Origin: Nannocystis sp.
GTDB lineage: Bacteria > Myxococcota_A > Polyangia > Nannocystales > Nannocystaceae
Reading direction: 5' to 3'
NCBI RefSeq assembly: GCF_016714285.1
Contig: NZ_JADJNN010000002.1
Coordinates: 643,001 to 707,000 of the forward strand
DNA length: 64,000 nt
A program made the position numbers and the translations under genes. A model generated the notes under the pieces. That model saw only the letters and a program-made list of their open reading frames with translations. It ran no database searches and was not told where the DNA came from. This document shows, piece by piece, positions 49,792 to 57,350 of this stretch; position 1 is the first letter of the stretch, and each line of letters starts with the position of its first letter.

Positions 49792-50061
49792 GCGGGGAAA
49801 TGTGTCGTGGCGAGGTCCGAGCGAAGGGGTTGTCGGGGAAATGCGAAGGGCCGGACCGAGGGGTTCGTGGTCCGGCCTGGTGGGTTGTCAGGGGAAATGC
49901 GAAGGGCCGGACCGAGGGGTTTCTCGGTCCGGCCTGGTGGGTTGTCAGGGGAAATGCGAAGGGCCGGACCGAGGGGGTGCTCGGTCCGGCCTGGTGGGTC
50001 GTCAGGGGAAATGCGAAGGGCCGGACCGAGGGGGTTCTCAGTCCGGCCTGGTGGGCTGTCA
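49792..50061. repeat. 57-bp tandem repeat, four copies plus a decayed one, each with a hairpin
   Basis: Full units start at 49835, 49891, 49948 and 50005 (56, 57, 57, 57 nt), with a degenerate unit at 49792-49834. Each carries GGCCGGACCGAG and a partner CTCGGTCCGGCC (9-12 bp stem, loop of 5-7 nt). The array lies between the stop of the AgmX-like gene (50073) and the start of the next minus-strand gene. One frame reads a 19-aa repeat but starts nowhere sensible. Confidence 0.9.
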
Positions 50062-50072
50062 GGCCCGGTGGG

Positions 50073-51791
50073 TTACTCCGCCGCGAGGACGAAGGGGTAG
50101 GTGACGATCACGTTGCCGCCGCCGGGAGGCTTGGGGAACTGCCAGCGACGGACGGCCGAGGCGATGCAGCTGCCGACGTTGTTGTCCTTCATGTCGGTCT
50201 CGGAGACGATCGCGGTCGGGACCTTGCCGGTGGCGCCGATCTGGAACTGCACGGCGACGCGGCCCTTGAGGTTCGGATCGCGGGCGAGGCCCTGGTTGTA
50301 GCAGTACCGGATCTCGTTGATGTGCGCGCGGACCACCCGACGGATGAGGTCCTTGTCGAGGCCGCCGACCACCTGGGCCACGCCGATGCGCGGCTGGGGC
50401 ACCCGCTTGGTGCGGTCGCCGAACCCGGTGCTGCGCAGGATGCCGCTGCCGTCGCCGGGCCGGTTGTGGCCGATCGTTCCGACCGAGCCGAGGCCGATGG
50501 TGCCGATCGCATCACCGCCGCCGCCGCGACCCGAGCCGACCAGGCCGAGGCCGCCGTTGCCGAAGGACTCGCCCACCTCGCTGCCCACGACCTGCCCCCA
50601 GAAGTCGGCGTCGTCGTTGCCCTGCGCGAAGGTGCCGCCGGGCGAGGCCATGAAGGAGCTGGAGTCGGCCTTCATCAGCCCGAGGATGCCGGCGTTGCGG
50701 GCCTTCATCTCCGGGTCGAAGTCGCGGGCCATCGTCGGGATCGCGGAGGCCGGGCCCTTCATGGCGTAGCGACCGGCGGGCTTGCGGCTGGTCGGGTTGC
50801 CGGCCTTGCCCTCGGCGCCAGCGTGGCGCGCACCGGCGACGCCGCCGACCTCCTGCTTCTCCTCGTCGTTCACGACCTCCTCCTCGGGGGTCTGGTTCGG
50901 CTGGGCGAGGTAGCCGACGAAGCGGTTGGACTCGCTGTCCTCCTGGACGCTGAGGGCGCCCGCGTCGTTCGGCATGAGGTGAGTGAGCGTGAGCAGGCTG
51001 CCGAGCACCGCGAAGGCGCCGCCGTTGGTGACCCAGAAGGGCTTGTCGATCTCGCTCTGGCGGGCGGTCACGACGCCGGGGGCGACGGAGTGGATGAAGA
51101 AGGTCAGGGCGCCGTGACGCACGCGGGCCTGGGCCCCGGGGGCGAGCGGGACGCTGTAGGCGGCGCCGACCTGGGTGGCGCGGCCGCTGGCAATCAGCGC
51201 GGCGAGGCTGACGCTGGTGTCGTCGACGGTGAGCTCGCCCTGCATCTCGGCGGTGAACTGCAGCGCGTAGTTACCGTCGCCGTGGACCAGCGGGAACAGC
51301 TCGCCGCTGGGGAGGGTCGCGGCCGGCACGTGCATGGCGGCGTCGTGGCCCTCACCGAGGGTGTAGGCCGTGCGAGCGCGGTCGTTCATGCGGGTGAAGC
51401 CGACGCCGATCGGGACCAGGCCGAGCATCGCCAGGCCGAAGCCGAGGCCGCCGAGGCCGTTGCCGGGCTTGGCGGGTGCGGGCTTGCCTGCCTCGGCCGC
51501 GGCGAGCTTGCGCTCGCTGTGGCCGTCCCAGTCCTGCGCGGCCTCCATGCCGAACAGCGCGGCGCCGGCGAGGGCGACGCAGCCGCCGAGAGCCAGCCAC
51601 GCGGGGGCCGTCTTGCGGCGGTCCTTGGTCTGGCCGAGGTGCTGCACGTCGATCACGGTGTTGTTGAACATCGCGGTGACCTGGGCGACGCGGGCGCCGC
51701 TCTGGACCTCGAACTCGCGGGCGTCGAGCTGGGCGCTCGCGGGGTTGGTGTTGCTGGTCTGGGCTGCGGTGCGAGTGGTGACGAGGGACAT
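50073..51791 (-). CDS. AgmX/PglI C-terminal-domain (TonB-like) protein
   Basis: A 572-aa protein. The N-terminal third contains two hydrophobic segments (WLALGGCVALAGAALFG; LGFGLAMLGLVPIGVGF) around residues 65-130, then a beta-rich region (about 140-290), a charged flexible stretch with many Gly (SGRGGGGDAIGTIGLGS) and a TonB-like C-terminal domain of about 95 aa: RRVVRAHINEIRYCYNQGL, GRVAVQFQIGATG, VRRWQFPKPPGGG. That last domain defines the AgmX/PglI group of myxobacterial gliding and envelope proteins. A GAGGAG ribosome site lies about 9 nt before ATG 51791. Confidence 0.85.
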   Translation of the reverse strand: MSLVTTRTAAQTSNTNPASAQLDAREFEVQSGARVAQVTAMFNNTVIDVQHLGQTKDRRKTAPAWLALGGCVALAGAALFGMEAAQDWDGHSERKLAAAEAGKPAPAKPGNGLGGLGFGLAMLGLVPIGVGFTRMNDRARTAYTLGEGHDAAMHVPAATLPSGELFPLVHGDGNYALQFTAEMQGELTVDDTSVSLAALIASGRATQVGAAYSVPLAPGAQARVRHGALTFFIHSVAPGVVTARQSEIDKPFWVTNGGAFAVLGSLLTLTHLMPNDAGALSVQEDSESNRFVGYLAQPNQTPEEEVVNDEEKQEVGGVAGARHAGAEGKAGNPTSRKPAGRYAMKGPASAIPTMARDFDPEMKARNAGILGLMKADSSSFMASPGGTFAQGNDDADFWGQVVGSEVGESFGNGGLGLVGSGRGGGGDAIGTIGLGSVGTIGHNRPGDGSGILRSTGFGDRTKRVPQPRIGVAQVVGGLDKDLIRRVVRAHINEIRYCYNQGLARDPNLKGRVAVQFQIGATGKVPTAIVSETDMKDNNVGSCIASAVRRWQFPKPPGGGNVIVTYPFVLAAE

Positions 51792-51967
51792 GGCGGCGGG
51801 CTCCTCAACGTTGCTTTGTTACGGCGGTACAGACAGGCACTGACCCGCGAGGTTCCTCGTGACGCGAGGAATTGTTAATTCTCGAGATCGCCAGGAACCG
51901 CGGAACTACGGCGCTGGGACGCTGTCGGCGAGGGTTCGCGCGTGGTGAAATTCGCGGGAACAATTGG

Positions 51968-52012
51968 CGAAGCGGCCGCAGCTCGCGTGGCGTGCGAGCT
52001 GCGACCGCTTCG
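51968..52012 (-). terminator. Long hairpin downstream of the ferritin-like gene
   Basis: CGAAGCGG-CC-GCAGCTCGC pairs with GCGAGCTGC-GA-CCGCTTCG around a 7-nt loop: 17 bp with one internal 2x2 mismatch, 45 nt after the stop at 52057 on the minus strand. The rest of the 265-nt gap (51792-52056) has no gene and should hold the AgmX-like gene's promoter. Confidence 0.6.
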
Positions 52013-52056
52013 GTGGATTTTCGGAACCTCGGCGAGGCGTCGCTGTCGGCCCGCGA

Positions 52057-53685
52057 TCAGGCGGCGCGGGGCACGGTGAGCAGCGCGGCCGCGCAGGGCT
52101 CGATCACCTCGCGCAGGCCCTGGGCCCAGATTTCCGCGCGCAGCGGGGCGTCGACGACCCCGTGGGCGCGCAGCTGCGGCGCGGCCCCAGCGAGGGCGTC
52201 GCGGGCGACGCCGCTGCGCGCCTCGGCGATGGCTGCGGCGAAGGTGGCCCGCGCTTGTGCGCCCACATCGGCGCGGGTGAGGGCCCACTGGACGAAGCGC
52301 CAGCCGAGCTCGGCGTGGCGCATCTCGTCGTCGGCGATCTTGGTGAGCGCGGCGCGGACGGCCGGGACCTCGCTCTGGGCCGCGGCCTCGCGGGCCTCGA
52401 AGGCGGCGAGCGTCTCGCCGACGCAGGCCTCGCGGATCACGGCGTCGACGAGCGCGGCGAGCTCGGTGGTGGTCGTCGTCGAGGCGGCGGGGATCGCCAG
52501 CGGGCCAGGGCCGACGCCGACGCCGGCGTAGAGGCTGGCGAGGCCGAAGGCGAGGCGCGCGTGCTCGACCTCGTCGGCGAGCGCCTGCTGGGCCGCGAGC
52601 ACCAGGCTGGGCGGGGCGCCGACGCCGAGCAGCTGCAGCACGAAGCGGGCGAAGGCGGCGACCGAGGCGTGCTCGAGCTGGCCGATGTGGGTCCAGTGGG
52701 CGGCCAGCTCGGCGGCCAGCTCGGGGGCGACCGGCGAGGGCGTGAGCAGCACGGCGCGCCAGTCGTCGCGGGCGGTGACCGGGGCGACGAGGGCCTCGCA
52801 GTCGACGACGAAGGGCCGGCCGCAGGCCGCGTTGGCGCACTCCCAGTGGTCCTTCTGGAACATGCAGGGCGGGTTCATGCAGGCGCCGTCGCCGTCGCAG
52901 AGATCGGCGGGGGTGGTGCAGGCGGTGAGGAAGCCGCCGGGGGCGCAGATGTCGGGGGAGAGGCCGCAGAGCTCGCCGTCGGGGCAGTCGCTGTCCTGCG
53001 TGCAGCCGGCCTCGATGCACTCGGTGTAGAGGCCGAGGCCGTCGCCGGCGCAGCGGCAGATCTGGCCCTGGCCGCAGTCTTCGTCGGTGGCGCAGCCGTA
53101 CACGCAGGAGCAGGTGCTCTCGGTGAAGCCGCCGAAGATCATGTCCTGCTGGCAGGAGCCGTTCGGCTTGTCGGTGCAGTCGGCGGCGCTCATGCAGCCG
53201 CCGAGCATGTTGTCGGTGCACGAGTCGGGGGTCGCCGGGGTCTCGCACGCGCGCTTCTCGAGGCGGTGGAGGATGCCGTCGTTGCAGCGCTCGAAGCCCG
53301 AGGGCACGGGCGGGTCGGTGAAGGCCTGGTCGGCTGGCGTGGCGACGGTGTCGCAGGCGGGCGCGCCGGTGTCGTCGCCGCCGGTGGTGCCCTCGCTGCC
53401 GGTCTCGGGGTTGGCGGTGGTGAGCTCGCCGGTCGGGTCGCTGTCGGTGGCGGCGGTGGTCGGGTGGGTGCCGGCGCTGTCGGTGCCGGCGCTGTCGGTG
53501 CCGGGACCGGCGGTGGTCGGGTTGCTGGTGCCCGGGTCGGTGGCGGTAGCGGCGGTGGTGCCAGCGCTGCTGGTGCCGCTGTCGTCGCCAGCGGTGGTCT
53601 TGTCGATCGGTCCGCAGGCGACCAGGCCGAGGGCGGCGAGCAGGGTGTGACGGAGGGGGTGCAAGGAGAGACGCGTAAGCTGCAT
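52057..53685 (-). CDS. Cys-rich lipoprotein fused to a ferritin-like di-iron domain
   Basis: A 542-aa protein: signal LLAALGLVAC, long Thr/Gly/Asp linker, about 170 aa with more than 20 cysteines in DCx(4-6)C units (DEDCGQGQICRC, DSDCPDGELC), then a helical domain of about 210 aa. The last domain carries QLEHASVAAFARFVLQLL, ALADEVEHARLAFG, and IADDEMRHAELGWRFV, i.e. two ExxH pairs plus single Glu residues in a four-helix order, as in ferritin-like proteins. It is predicted on the outer surface or in the periplasm. Start moved to 53685 to fit the signal peptide. The combination is seen in myxobacteria but the role is unknown. Confidence 0.8.
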   Translation of the reverse strand: MQLTRLSLHPLRHTLLAALGLVACGPIDKTTAGDDSGTSSAGTTAATATDPGTSNPTTAGPGTDSAGTDSAGTHPTTAATDSDPTGELTTANPETGSEGTTGGDDTGAPACDTVATPADQAFTDPPVPSGFERCNDGILHRLEKRACETPATPDSCTDNMLGGCMSAADCTDKPNGSCQQDMIFGGFTESTCSCVYGCATDEDCGQGQICRCAGDGLGLYTECIEAGCTQDSDCPDGELCGLSPDICAPGGFLTACTTPADLCDGDGACMNPPCMFQKDHWECANAACGRPFVVDCEALVAPVTARDDWRAVLLTPSPVAPELAAELAAHWTHIGQLEHASVAAFARFVLQLLGVGAPPSLVLAAQQALADEVEHARLAFGLASLYAGVGVGPGPLAIPAASTTTTTELAALVDAVIREACVGETLAAFEAREAAAQSEVPAVRAALTKIADDEMRHAELGWRFVQWALTRADVGAQARATFAAAIAEARSGVARDALAGAAPQLRAHGVVDAPLRAEIWAQGLREVIEPCAAALLTVPRAA

Positions 53686-53825
53686 GGCGCCCAAGAGACA
53701 CCCGCGGGGGCGCACGGTCAAGCCGCAGGGGTGCTTGTGGCTCGCCGGCGCTCGCCAGCGGCCGCTGGGGCTCGCGGGCGGTGGTCAAGCCCCCGGGCTT
53801 CACGATACCCTGAGCGGTCGCCAAG

Positions 53826-54665
53826 ATGCCGATCGTTCGCTTGCTCCGTCTCGCGCCGTTGTGGTTGCTGTCGGCGTGCTTCCACGACGATGGGCTGGTC
53901 GCGGGCGGCACGAGCAGCAGCGGAGTCGGCGAGACGACGGCGCCGACCAGCAGCGGCGCGGGCAGCACGACGGCGGTGGGTGCGACTGGCGGGTCGAGCG
54001 GTGGTGAGAGCAGTGGCAGTGGCAGCGAGAGCAGCGGCGGCAGCTCGAGCGGCTGCGTGGCGGTGACGTGGTACCGCGACGACGACATGGACGGTCACGG
54101 CGACCCGGGCGACACCCTGGATGCGTGCGAGCAGCCGGGCGGGTATGTGGCGCTGGGCGACGACTGCGACGACCAGGACGGCAAGCGTGCGCCCGATCTG
54201 ATCGAGCAGTGTGATGGTCGGGACAACGACTGTGACCTGCTGGTCGACGAGTACTCGGAGATGAACAGCAACTGCGCGGACTGCAACCTGTTTGCGTATG
54301 GGGCCAGCAGCTACGCGTTCTGCACCTTGCCCCGCGTCTTCAAGGACGCGCGCCTCGAGTGCGGCAAGCGGGGCGGTGACCTGCTGGTGATCGACGACGT
54401 GGGCGAGGACAAGGCGCTCGCTAACCACGGCGCGGCGGTCGCGGGCACGATCGGAAAGTGGTACTGCGGCTTCAATGACATCGCGGTCGAGGGCAGCTTC
54501 GTGTGGCTCGACGGGCTGCCCGCCGGTTACACCAACTGGGCCCCGGGCGAGCCGAGCAACACAGGCGACGAGGACTGCACGGTGCTCTACGACGCGGGCG
54601 ACTGGAACGACGAGGATTGCGCGAAGGCGGGGCCCTACGTGTGCGAGTCGCCGGCCCCGCCGTGA
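53826..54665 (+). CDS. Lipoprotein with MopE-like metal motif and C-type lectin-like domain
   Basis: A 279-aa lipoprotein: signal LAPLWLLSAC, Ser/Gly linker, a MopE/putative metal-binding module of about 60 aa (WYRDDDMDGHGDPGD, DDCDDQDGKRAPD, CDGRDNDCDLLVDE) and a C-terminal C-type-lectin-like domain of about 120 aa beginning YAFCTLPRVFKDARLEC and ending with WAPGEPSNTGDEDC and DWNDEDCAKAGPYVC, which includes the WND calcium/sugar motif. The animal-type lectin fold in a lipoprotein suggests surface glycan binding, by family knowledge. Divergent from the ferritin-like gene with a 140-nt promoter region. Confidence 0.85.
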   Translation: MPIVRLLRLAPLWLLSACFHDDGLVAGGTSSSGVGETTAPTSSGAGSTTAVGATGGSSGGESSGSGSESSGGSSSGCVAVTWYRDDDMDGHGDPGDTLDACEQPGGYVALGDDCDDQDGKRAPDLIEQCDGRDNDCDLLVDEYSEMNSNCADCNLFAYGASSYAFCTLPRVFKDARLECGKRGGDLLVIDDVGEDKALANHGAAVAGTIGKWYCGFNDIAVEGSFVWLDGLPAGYTNWAPGEPSNTGDEDCTVLYDAGDWNDEDCAKAGPYVCESPAPP

Positions 54666-54709
54666 GGCCAGTCGTGGGCTCGTCACGCGTCACGCCCTGA
54701 GGCCAGTCG
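54663..54709. repeat. TGAGGCCAGTCG direct repeat at a stop codon
   Basis: Copies at 54663-54674 (including the stop codon of the lectin gene) and 54698-54709. Confidence 0.65.
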
Positions 54710-54712
54710 CGT

Positions 54713-55198
54713 TCAGTTCGGGTCCTCGAGGTCGAGCGCGAGGTTGGCGTAGAACGCGGGGCTGGTGATGAAGTGGGCCCATGCGTACTCGACGGGCTCG
54801 ATGCCGCGGCGCTCCTGGAACTGGACGAGGTCGTCGAACTCGCCCTGGTACCAGCCCCACAGGAAGCGGGCGCGCAGCGGGTCGAGGTTGCGGGCGCGGA
54901 GCTCGGCGACCATGTCGGCGGTCTCCCATTCATCGAACTCGTCGATGACGGCCTCGGCCTCGTCGATGAGGGCGCCGATGTACTGCAGGCCCGCCTTGGT
55001 GAGGGCGTAGCGCTGGCGCTTGCGGTCGATCTCGAGGCGGCCCTGGAGGACCAGGCGCTCGAGCACATCTTCCAGGGGGGCGAGGGCTGCGTCGAGGATG
55101 ACGGGCATCTGGATCCCGCCGTCGGCCGGCTTGAGGTCCATCTTCTTGAGCACGTGGATGCCGGCGTAGTTGAGGATCTGGTCGTGGGTCACGGACAT
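54713..55198 (-). CDS. Small protein with winged-helix-like N-terminus
   Basis: A 161-aa soluble protein. The first 90 residues look like a winged helix (DQILNYAGIHVLKKM, LERLVLQGRLEIDRKRQRYALTKAGLQYI), the rest is acidic and helical (DEAEAVIDEFDEWETADMV, FLWGWYQGEFDDLVQFQE). No family named. GGAGG lies 5 nt before ATG 55198. It is third in an operon with the two upstream minus-strand genes (29-nt gap). Confidence 0.72.
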   Translation of the reverse strand: MSVTHDQILNYAGIHVLKKMDLKPADGGIQMPVILDAALAPLEDVLERLVLQGRLEIDRKRQRYALTKAGLQYIGALIDEAEAVIDEFDEWETADMVAELRARNLDPLRARFLWGWYQGEFDDLVQFQERRGIEPVEYAWAHFITSPAFYANLALDLEDPN

Positions 55199-55227
55199 GC
55201 GGGCCTCCGGTGGCTCGTAGTTGCTGG

Positions 55228-55755
55228 TTAGCAGCGGTGCCAGCGGTCGGCGGCGAGGATGATCTCCACCTCGCCGGGGGTCCAGCCGGGCGCGCCGGGG
55301 CGGCGCTGCATCCACGCCGTCACGTCGCCGTCGGCGCGGTAGAGCGGGCGCTCGCCGAGGCCCGGGGGGCGGGCCACGGCGGCGGCCTGCGGGTTGCACA
55401 GCGCGAGCACCACGACCCCGGCGTCGCCGACGAGCCCGGCCAGGCGCGTGCGCAGGAACTCGGACAGGCGGGTGATCGCCGAGTAGATCTCGCCGTCGTC
55501 GCGCAGCACGAACTCAAGCTCGATGTCGTCGGCCAGCGGCTCGGCGTCGTCGCGGCTGTGTAGGCCGAGCACCAGGACGTCGTGGAGGACCTCGCGGTGG
55601 CCGGCGGCGTCCTCGAGGGTGAGCTCGGGGAGCCGCGTGTAGCCGGCGGCGTCGTGGTCGTGGTCAGGCTCGCGGCGGCCGGGGTCGAGGCCGAGCAGCT
55701 CCCAGGGGTCGCGCTCGACGAAGGGGAGCGCCGTGAGCGAGGTGACCGGCGACAT
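55228..55755 (-). CDS. Protein of unknown function, second gene of operon
   Basis: A 175-aa soluble protein without signal peptide or cysteine motifs. It has a regular alternation of helices and strands (REVLHDVLVLGLHSRDD, IELEFVLRDDGEIYSAI, AGVVVLALCNPQ) and a Trp-rich end. Not recognised. It begins 5 nt after the stop of the lipoprotein-like gene; the first codons lie within a GACATGTCCCC word of the dispersed family. Confidence 0.68.
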   Translation of the reverse strand: MSPVTSLTALPFVERDPWELLGLDPGRREPDHDHDAAGYTRLPELTLEDAAGHREVLHDVLVLGLHSRDDAEPLADDIELEFVLRDDGEIYSAITRLSEFLRTRLAGLVGDAGVVVLALCNPQAAAVARPPGLGERPLYRADGDVTAWMQRRPGAPGWTPGEVEIILAADRWHRC

Positions 55756-55760
55756 GTCCC

Positions 55761-56531
55761 CTAAGACAGGTGCACGACCTTGCGGCCGGCGGGGCGCCGC
55801 ACGCCGAAGCGGCCGCCGCCCATGCGACCGCCGCCGCCACCACCACCACTGTTGGAGCGGCTGCCGCCGGAGCCCCAGGCGCCGCCGCGGCCGCCGTAGC
55901 TGCGGCCGGAGCCGGACTTGGCGAACTTGCCGGGGTTGGCGGCGCGGTAGTTGGCGCGCTGGGAGGCGAGGGCGGAGCGGGAGGCCGGGCTGGTGGCGTA
56001 CGGGGTGGTGTACATCGGGCGGTAGCCGGGCATGAACATGCTCGAGAGCATGGCGCCCATCATCATGCCGGAGGCGATGTCCCACATCGGCGAGTGGTAG
56101 TGGCCGTAGGCGCCGTAGCCGTTGATCGCGTACTGGGCCTTGCTTGGGTCGACGATGTCGCGCTGGATCGTGAAGATCTTCTCGCCGTCGGCGACCTCGC
56201 CGTTCTCGTCCTTGTCGAAGAAGCCGGTGACGACCTGGGTCTTGTCGTCGAGGTCGCGGACCGAGACGCTGACGATCTCGTCGCCCTCGTAGATCTCGTT
56301 GACGCGGCGCTCGAAGTCCTCGGGGCCCTCGGCGTCCTTGTAGGCCTGGTTGATCGCGTCCCAGTCGATCTCGACGTTGGTGTTCTCGGTGGCGACCCAG
56401 CGCTCGTTGCCCCGGGGGCCCCCGCAGGCGGTGGTGCCGGCGGCGCTGACGCTGACGGCGAGGGCGAGGGCGAGGCCACGCGCGGCGACGAAGGAGAGGG
56501 AGCGACGGGAGATGATGTTGTTTTGGCTCAT
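55761..56531 (-). CDS. Secreted protein with Gly/Arg-rich tail, first gene of operon
   Basis: A 256-aa protein: twin-Arg-containing N-terminus (SRRSLSFVAARG) and hydrophobic segment ending AAGTTAC, so either a lipoprotein or Tat-like substrate. Residues 40-150 are acidic and globular (VEIDWDAINQAYKDAEG, TGFFDKDENGEVADGEKIF), followed by a Met/Tyr/Pro-rich stretch (SGMMMGAMLSSMFMPGY) and a Ser/Gly/Arg-rich tail (GGRGGAWGSGGSRSNSGGGG). Function unknown. Heads a three-gene operon (gaps of 5 and 29 nt). Confidence 0.7.
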   Translation of the reverse strand: MSQNNIISRRSLSFVAARGLALALAVSVSAAGTTACGGPRGNERWVATENTNVEIDWDAINQAYKDAEGPEDFERRVNEIYEGDEIVSVSVRDLDDKTQVVTGFFDKDENGEVADGEKIFTIQRDIVDPSKAQYAINGYGAYGHYHSPMWDIASGMMMGAMLSSMFMPGYRPMYTTPYATSPASRSALASQRANYRAANPGKFAKSGSGRSYGGRGGAWGSGGSRSNSGGGGGGGRMGGGRFGVRRPAGRKVVHLS

Positions 56532-56680
56532 GGAGGTGCACCCGCGGACGGCGCCTGAACTGGACGCGATCCGCGACGGGCAAAGCTAAGGTCCACGCCC
56601 CGGGGCGTCAAGGAGACGGCCCGCTGCGGCCCGGCGGGCGGACATCAGGGGTCCGGCGGCCCGCGATCGGCAGCGTGTGC

Positions 56681-56803
56681 GTCACGCCTGCGCCGGTGTT
56701 CGTGGCCTGCCGACAGCCGCTGGCACACACGGAGCTGCGCAAATTTATGGGTCACGCCGGTGCCGGTGTTCGCGGCCGGCGACAGCCGCTGGCGCACACG
56801 GAG
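56681..56803. repeat. 54-bp direct repeat in a divergent promoter region
   Basis: 56681-56734 and 56751-56803 are close copies (GTCACGCC, GCCGGTGTTCG, CGACAGCCGCTGGC and CACACGGAG shared), 70 nt apart. They fill much of the 327-nt gap (56532-56858) between the divergent starts of the secreted-protein operon and sixA; nothing else is seen there. Confidence 0.85.
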
Positions 56804-56858
56804 TTCATGCGCCCTCGTGCGGTGGAGGCCGCGAGCTGGTGCACACTCACGGCCGCGT

Positions 56859-57338
56859 ATGCAGCTCTTTCTCGTCCGCCACGCCATCGCCGTCCCGTCG
56901 GCCCCGGAGCGGCCCGATGCGGCCCGTCCCCTCACCGCGGAGGGCCGTGAGCGCTTCGCCCGGGCGGTTCGCGGGGGCAAGGCGCTCGGCTGGCGCTTCG
57001 ACCGGCTGTACCACTCGCCGCTGGTTCGAGCGGTGGAGACCGCGGAGCTGCTGCAGCCGCTGCTGAGGGGTCCGTGCGTCGCGCTGCCCGACCTCGCGCG
57101 GGCGCCCGACGAGGAGATGCTGGCCCACATCGAGGGCACGCGGGTGGCGCTGGTGGGGCACGAGCCGCACCTCGGGGCGCTGCTGGCGTGGCTGGTGACG
57201 GGCGACGCGAGCCGCGGCGAGCGCTATTGCTTCAAAAAAGGCGGCGTGGCGCAGGTGACAGGAGAGCCACGGCCGGGCGCGATGACCCTCGTCGGGTTTT
57301 ATGCGCCAAAGGTGCTTCGCAAGCTCGAGGCCCGGTAG
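56859..57338 (+). CDS. sixA: SixA-type histidine phosphatase
   Basis: A 159-aa single-domain enzyme of the histidine phosphatase superfamily. LFLVRHAIA at the N-terminus has the catalytic RHG-type His (RHA, as in SixA), SPLVRAVETAELL the second Arg, and LVGHEPHLGALLAWL the second catalytic His. SixA removes phosphate from phosphohistidine proteins. It lies 12 nt upstream of the polyphosphate kinase gene, an arrangement seen in several phyla. Confidence 0.88.
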   Translation: MQLFLVRHAIAVPSAPERPDAARPLTAEGRERFARAVRGGKALGWRFDRLYHSPLVRAVETAELLQPLLRGPCVALPDLARAPDEEMLAHIEGTRVALVGHEPHLGALLAWLVTGDASRGERYCFKKGGVAQVTGEPRPGAMTLVGFYAPKVLRKLEAR

Positions 57339-57341
57339 GAT
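57336..57341 (+). promoter_or_regulatory. -10 box TAGGAT, 9 nt before the ppk1 GTG
   Basis: TAGGAT, GGGCGCCCC, GTG at 57351; the box overlaps the sixA stop codon. Confidence 0.45.
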
Positions 57342-57350
57342 GGGCGCCCC

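Noticed and set aside
49792..50061. CRISPR-like array
   Set aside because: Units are directly tandem with no unique spacers, and no cas genes are present.
48699..51878. 1059-aa plus-strand ORF including a 19-aa repeat
   Set aside because: It runs antisense to two well-supported genes; the peptide repeat only reflects the 57-bp DNA repeat.
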